From: Pseudonocardia sp.
GTDB lineage: Bacteria; Actinomycetota; Actinomycetes; Mycobacteriales; Pseudonocardiaceae
Direction: 5' to 3'
Assembly: GCA_019244295.1 (NCBI GenBank)
Contig: JAFASX010000042.1
Span: 1-64,000 of the forward strand
DNA length: 64,000 nucleotides
The notes under the pieces were generated by a model. It had not been told where the DNA came from and did no database searches. It was given only the letters and a program-made list of their open reading frames with translations. A program made the translations under genes and the position numbers. Positions 62,296 through 64,000 of this stretch are shown here, in pieces (position 1 is the first letter of the stretch; each line of letters begins with the position of its first letter).

Positions 62296-63296
62296 GAACC
62301 CCCGACATAACGGGCCGGACCTCGCTGCGCAGGCTCGTCCAATACGCGGTCGGGATCGGGGTCATGCTGCTGGGCGTGCTGCTGGTGAGCCTGATGGCGG
62401 AGCGCGGCATGCAGGACACAGCGGCGGCGGAGGCTCGGCGGTCGGAGTCGCTGCGCCTGGCCTACGAGCTGCGCCAAACCTCCGATGACCTGACCCGCAT
62501 GGCCCGCGGCTACGTGGCGACCGGGGAACCGAAGTACCTGAACTGGTTCGAGGAGATCCTGGCCATCCGGGCCGGCTCAGCGCCCCGTCCCGAGCAGTAC
62601 GACCAAATCTACTGGGACTTCGTCACCGACACCGGGGTACAACCGACGCCGTCCGGTCCCCCAGTCAGCTTCGCCACGCTGGCCGCACGGGCCGGCTTCA
62701 GCCCAGACGAGCTGGCGGTGTTGGCCACCGCGCAAGCGCGCTCGGACGCCCTGGCCCGGATCGAGGAACAGGCCTTCGCCATCGTCAAGGCGGGCGGCTC
62801 GCCACCAGGCCCCGCCCACGACCGGGCCACCGCGATGCTCTACGACGCGAACTACCTGCACGCCAAAGCCCAGATCATGGAATCCACCGGACAAGTGAGT
62901 CAGCCACGTGTACTGGCGGGACGGCGACCAGCTCGCCCGTCGTCGATCTGGCGCGGGGGTTCTTTGGCGTTCCGGTCGGCAACCGAGCGCACGGCGATGG
63001 CCAGTGGAGTCGGAGTCGGCCTGCCGGGACGGGTACTCGTCACCGGCGCACCGGTGTGGATTCCCGATGTCACCCGTGACTCGAACTTCCCCCGGGCCGC
63101 AGCCGCGTCGGAGCTGGGAGCCGGGATGGCCTTTCCGGTGCTGGCGGGCGACGAGGTCGTGGCGGTACTGGAGTTCTTCTCGTCGCGGCCCGCCGAGCCC
63201 GACCAGGGGCTGCTCACGTTGCTGGTCGACGTCGGCACCCAACTTGGGCACGTCGTCGACCGGGTACGGGCGGCGGTCTGCCGCAGTGCCAGGTAG
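62292..63296 (+). pseudogene. membrane sensor with GAF domain, internally frameshifted and 3' truncated
   Basis: The N-terminal part has a membrane segment (GIGVMLLGVLLVSLMAERGM) and an extracytoplasmic helical sensor (LAYELRQTSDDLTRMARGYV). At about 62895-62945 the natural continuation HVYWRDGDQLA lies in another frame; the given frame resumes as SSIWRGGSLAFRSATERTAM, inside a GAF domain (GLPGRVLVTGAPVWIPDVTR ... VVAVLEFFSSRPAEPDQGLL). The expected output domain is missing after VGTQLGHVVDRVRA. Confidence 0.7.
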
Positions 63297-63545
63297 CAGA
63301 CTCCGCTGATGGTGACGACCTGGTCGATGTCGAGGGTGTCTTCCAAGGCGAGCCGCGCTTGGCGCCGTCGCGGGCGCCTTTCGGCGCGATCCGCTGCTCC
63401 GGCCCGGAGCAGCCGCAACCGCCGTCAAGACGTCGCAGTGCAGCGCGACGTGCTCCTCAGAGCCCGCCAGCCAAGCCGTCCGTTCCACCCCACTGGTGAT
63501 GGCGGCGATGTCATAGCTGAACAGGCTGGCCAGGCCGCGGCCAGG
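63283..63545 (-). pseudogene. unidentified gene remnant, frameshifted
   Basis: On the minus strand LFSYDIAAITSGVERTAWLA then GSEEHVALHCDVLTAVAAAP is followed, in a shifted frame, by LALEDTLDIDQVVTISGVCY then LA. Both pieces look like real protein but I cannot name the family. The end overlaps the GAF gene. Confidence 0.35.
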
Positions 63546-63663
63546 TGCTCCCCCGAGCCGGGTGCTAGCTCCGCCCGAAAGTGGCCCAGCGATCTGGTAG
63601 CAACCTCGCCCGTTTCTGTCGGACCCCTCGTTCAGACTGGTTCGCGTCAGGAAGGAGGGGCAC

Positions 63664-64000
63664 CATGGTCGCTATGACTGAGTCCGTCGGAATCGCCGAA
63701 GGTCGCCCGTTCACGGTGTATGACCTGGAGGCAATGCCCGATGACGGCAAGCGGTACGAGCTCATCGACGGGACACTGCTCGTGACCCCGGCACCAGGCT
63801 GGTCGCACCAGGAGATGGCCTTCGCCGTCGCTAAAGTCCTAGACAGGGCGTGCCCACCGGATCTGCGGGTGCTCATCGCGCCGTTCGCGGTACGCACCTC
63901 GATCACCAACGAAGTCCAGCCAGATGTCCTGGTCGCCCGGTACACCGACCTCACCGAGGCGAACCTCCCGGTTGCCCCGGTCCTGGCTGTGGAAGTGCTC
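63664..64000 (+). CDS. Uma2 family endonuclease (third copy), 3' partial
   Basis: 112 residues to the window end, ATG 63664 after GGAAGGAGGGG (ATG 63673 also possible). FTVYDLEAMPDDGKRYELID then GTLLVTPAPGWSHQEMAFAV, VQPDVLVARYTDL and VLAVEVL give the first half of the PD-(D/E)XK core. Distinct in sequence from the two copies near 8-9 kb. Confidence 0.85.

Overview
The window is a 64 kb stretch of high-GC actinobacterial chromosome. A complete six-subunit MCE operon, a SARP-type (BTAD) regulator remnant, a PadR/membrane-protein pair, several Uma2 nucleases and a methyltransferase of a type I associate with Pseudonocardiaceae together suggest a Pseudonocardiales-like actinomycete. That assignment is inference. 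I saw no rRNA, tRNA or CRISPR array.

Layout. 1-9.2 kb: end of a siderophore-interacting protein gene, a secreted purple acid phosphatase, a CBS protein, a POT peptide transporter, a PIN-type toxin-antitoxin pair, a SAM methyltransferase, a pRiA4b ORF-3 protein and two Uma2 nucleases. 9.2-18.8 kb is accessory and decayed. It holds a cytochrome P450 divergent from an AtuA-family gene with the tail of a CoA-transferase, a PadR operon, a nonsense-mutated PIMT-like methyltransferase with a broken small ORF in front of it (a vestige of the same pair lies near 9.4 kb), and an antitoxin gene split by three tandem ~90 bp hairpin-bearing repeats. 18.8-22.4 kb: an HTH protein, then a GntR / sodium-solute symporter / FAD oxidoreductase catabolic unit.

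22.7-37.7 kb: a MarR gene, then the main intact system. Eleven genes on the minus strand run YrbE, YrbE, ATPase, six MCE subunits, an MMPL transporter and a membrane-anchored PPIC prolyl isomerase, mostly with start-stop overlaps. It should encode a lipid or sterol importer with its own ATPase, an RND-type partner and a dedicated extracytoplasmic foldase.

38-53.7 kb: mostly single genes, namely a monoacylglycerol-lipase-like hydrolase, DNA polymerase IV, two apparently orphan DNA methyltransferases, an NDMA-type alcohol dehydrogenase, a secreted GH43 enzyme, an aldo/keto reductase with a fumarylacetoacetase-family enzyme, a cytosolic-looking ABC substrate-binding protein, SRPBCC plus class II aldolase, and a TetR regulator. 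Several convergent pairs share clean bidirectional hairpins. 53.9-57 kb: a receiver / thioredoxin-reductase-like fusion coupled to a cyclic-nucleotide-domain histidine kinase. 57-64 kb: a frameshifted SLOG-like gene, OsmC, an ISAzo13 transposase relic, a NYN-domain protein, an SDR, a decaying SARP / response regulator / GAF sensor cluster and a third Uma2 gene cut by the window end.

The intact genes look like ordinary lipid, aromatic and terpenoid metabolism of a soil actinomycete. The decayed genes carry many G-to-A and C-to-T type stops and small indels, so these segments appear to be under relaxed selection.
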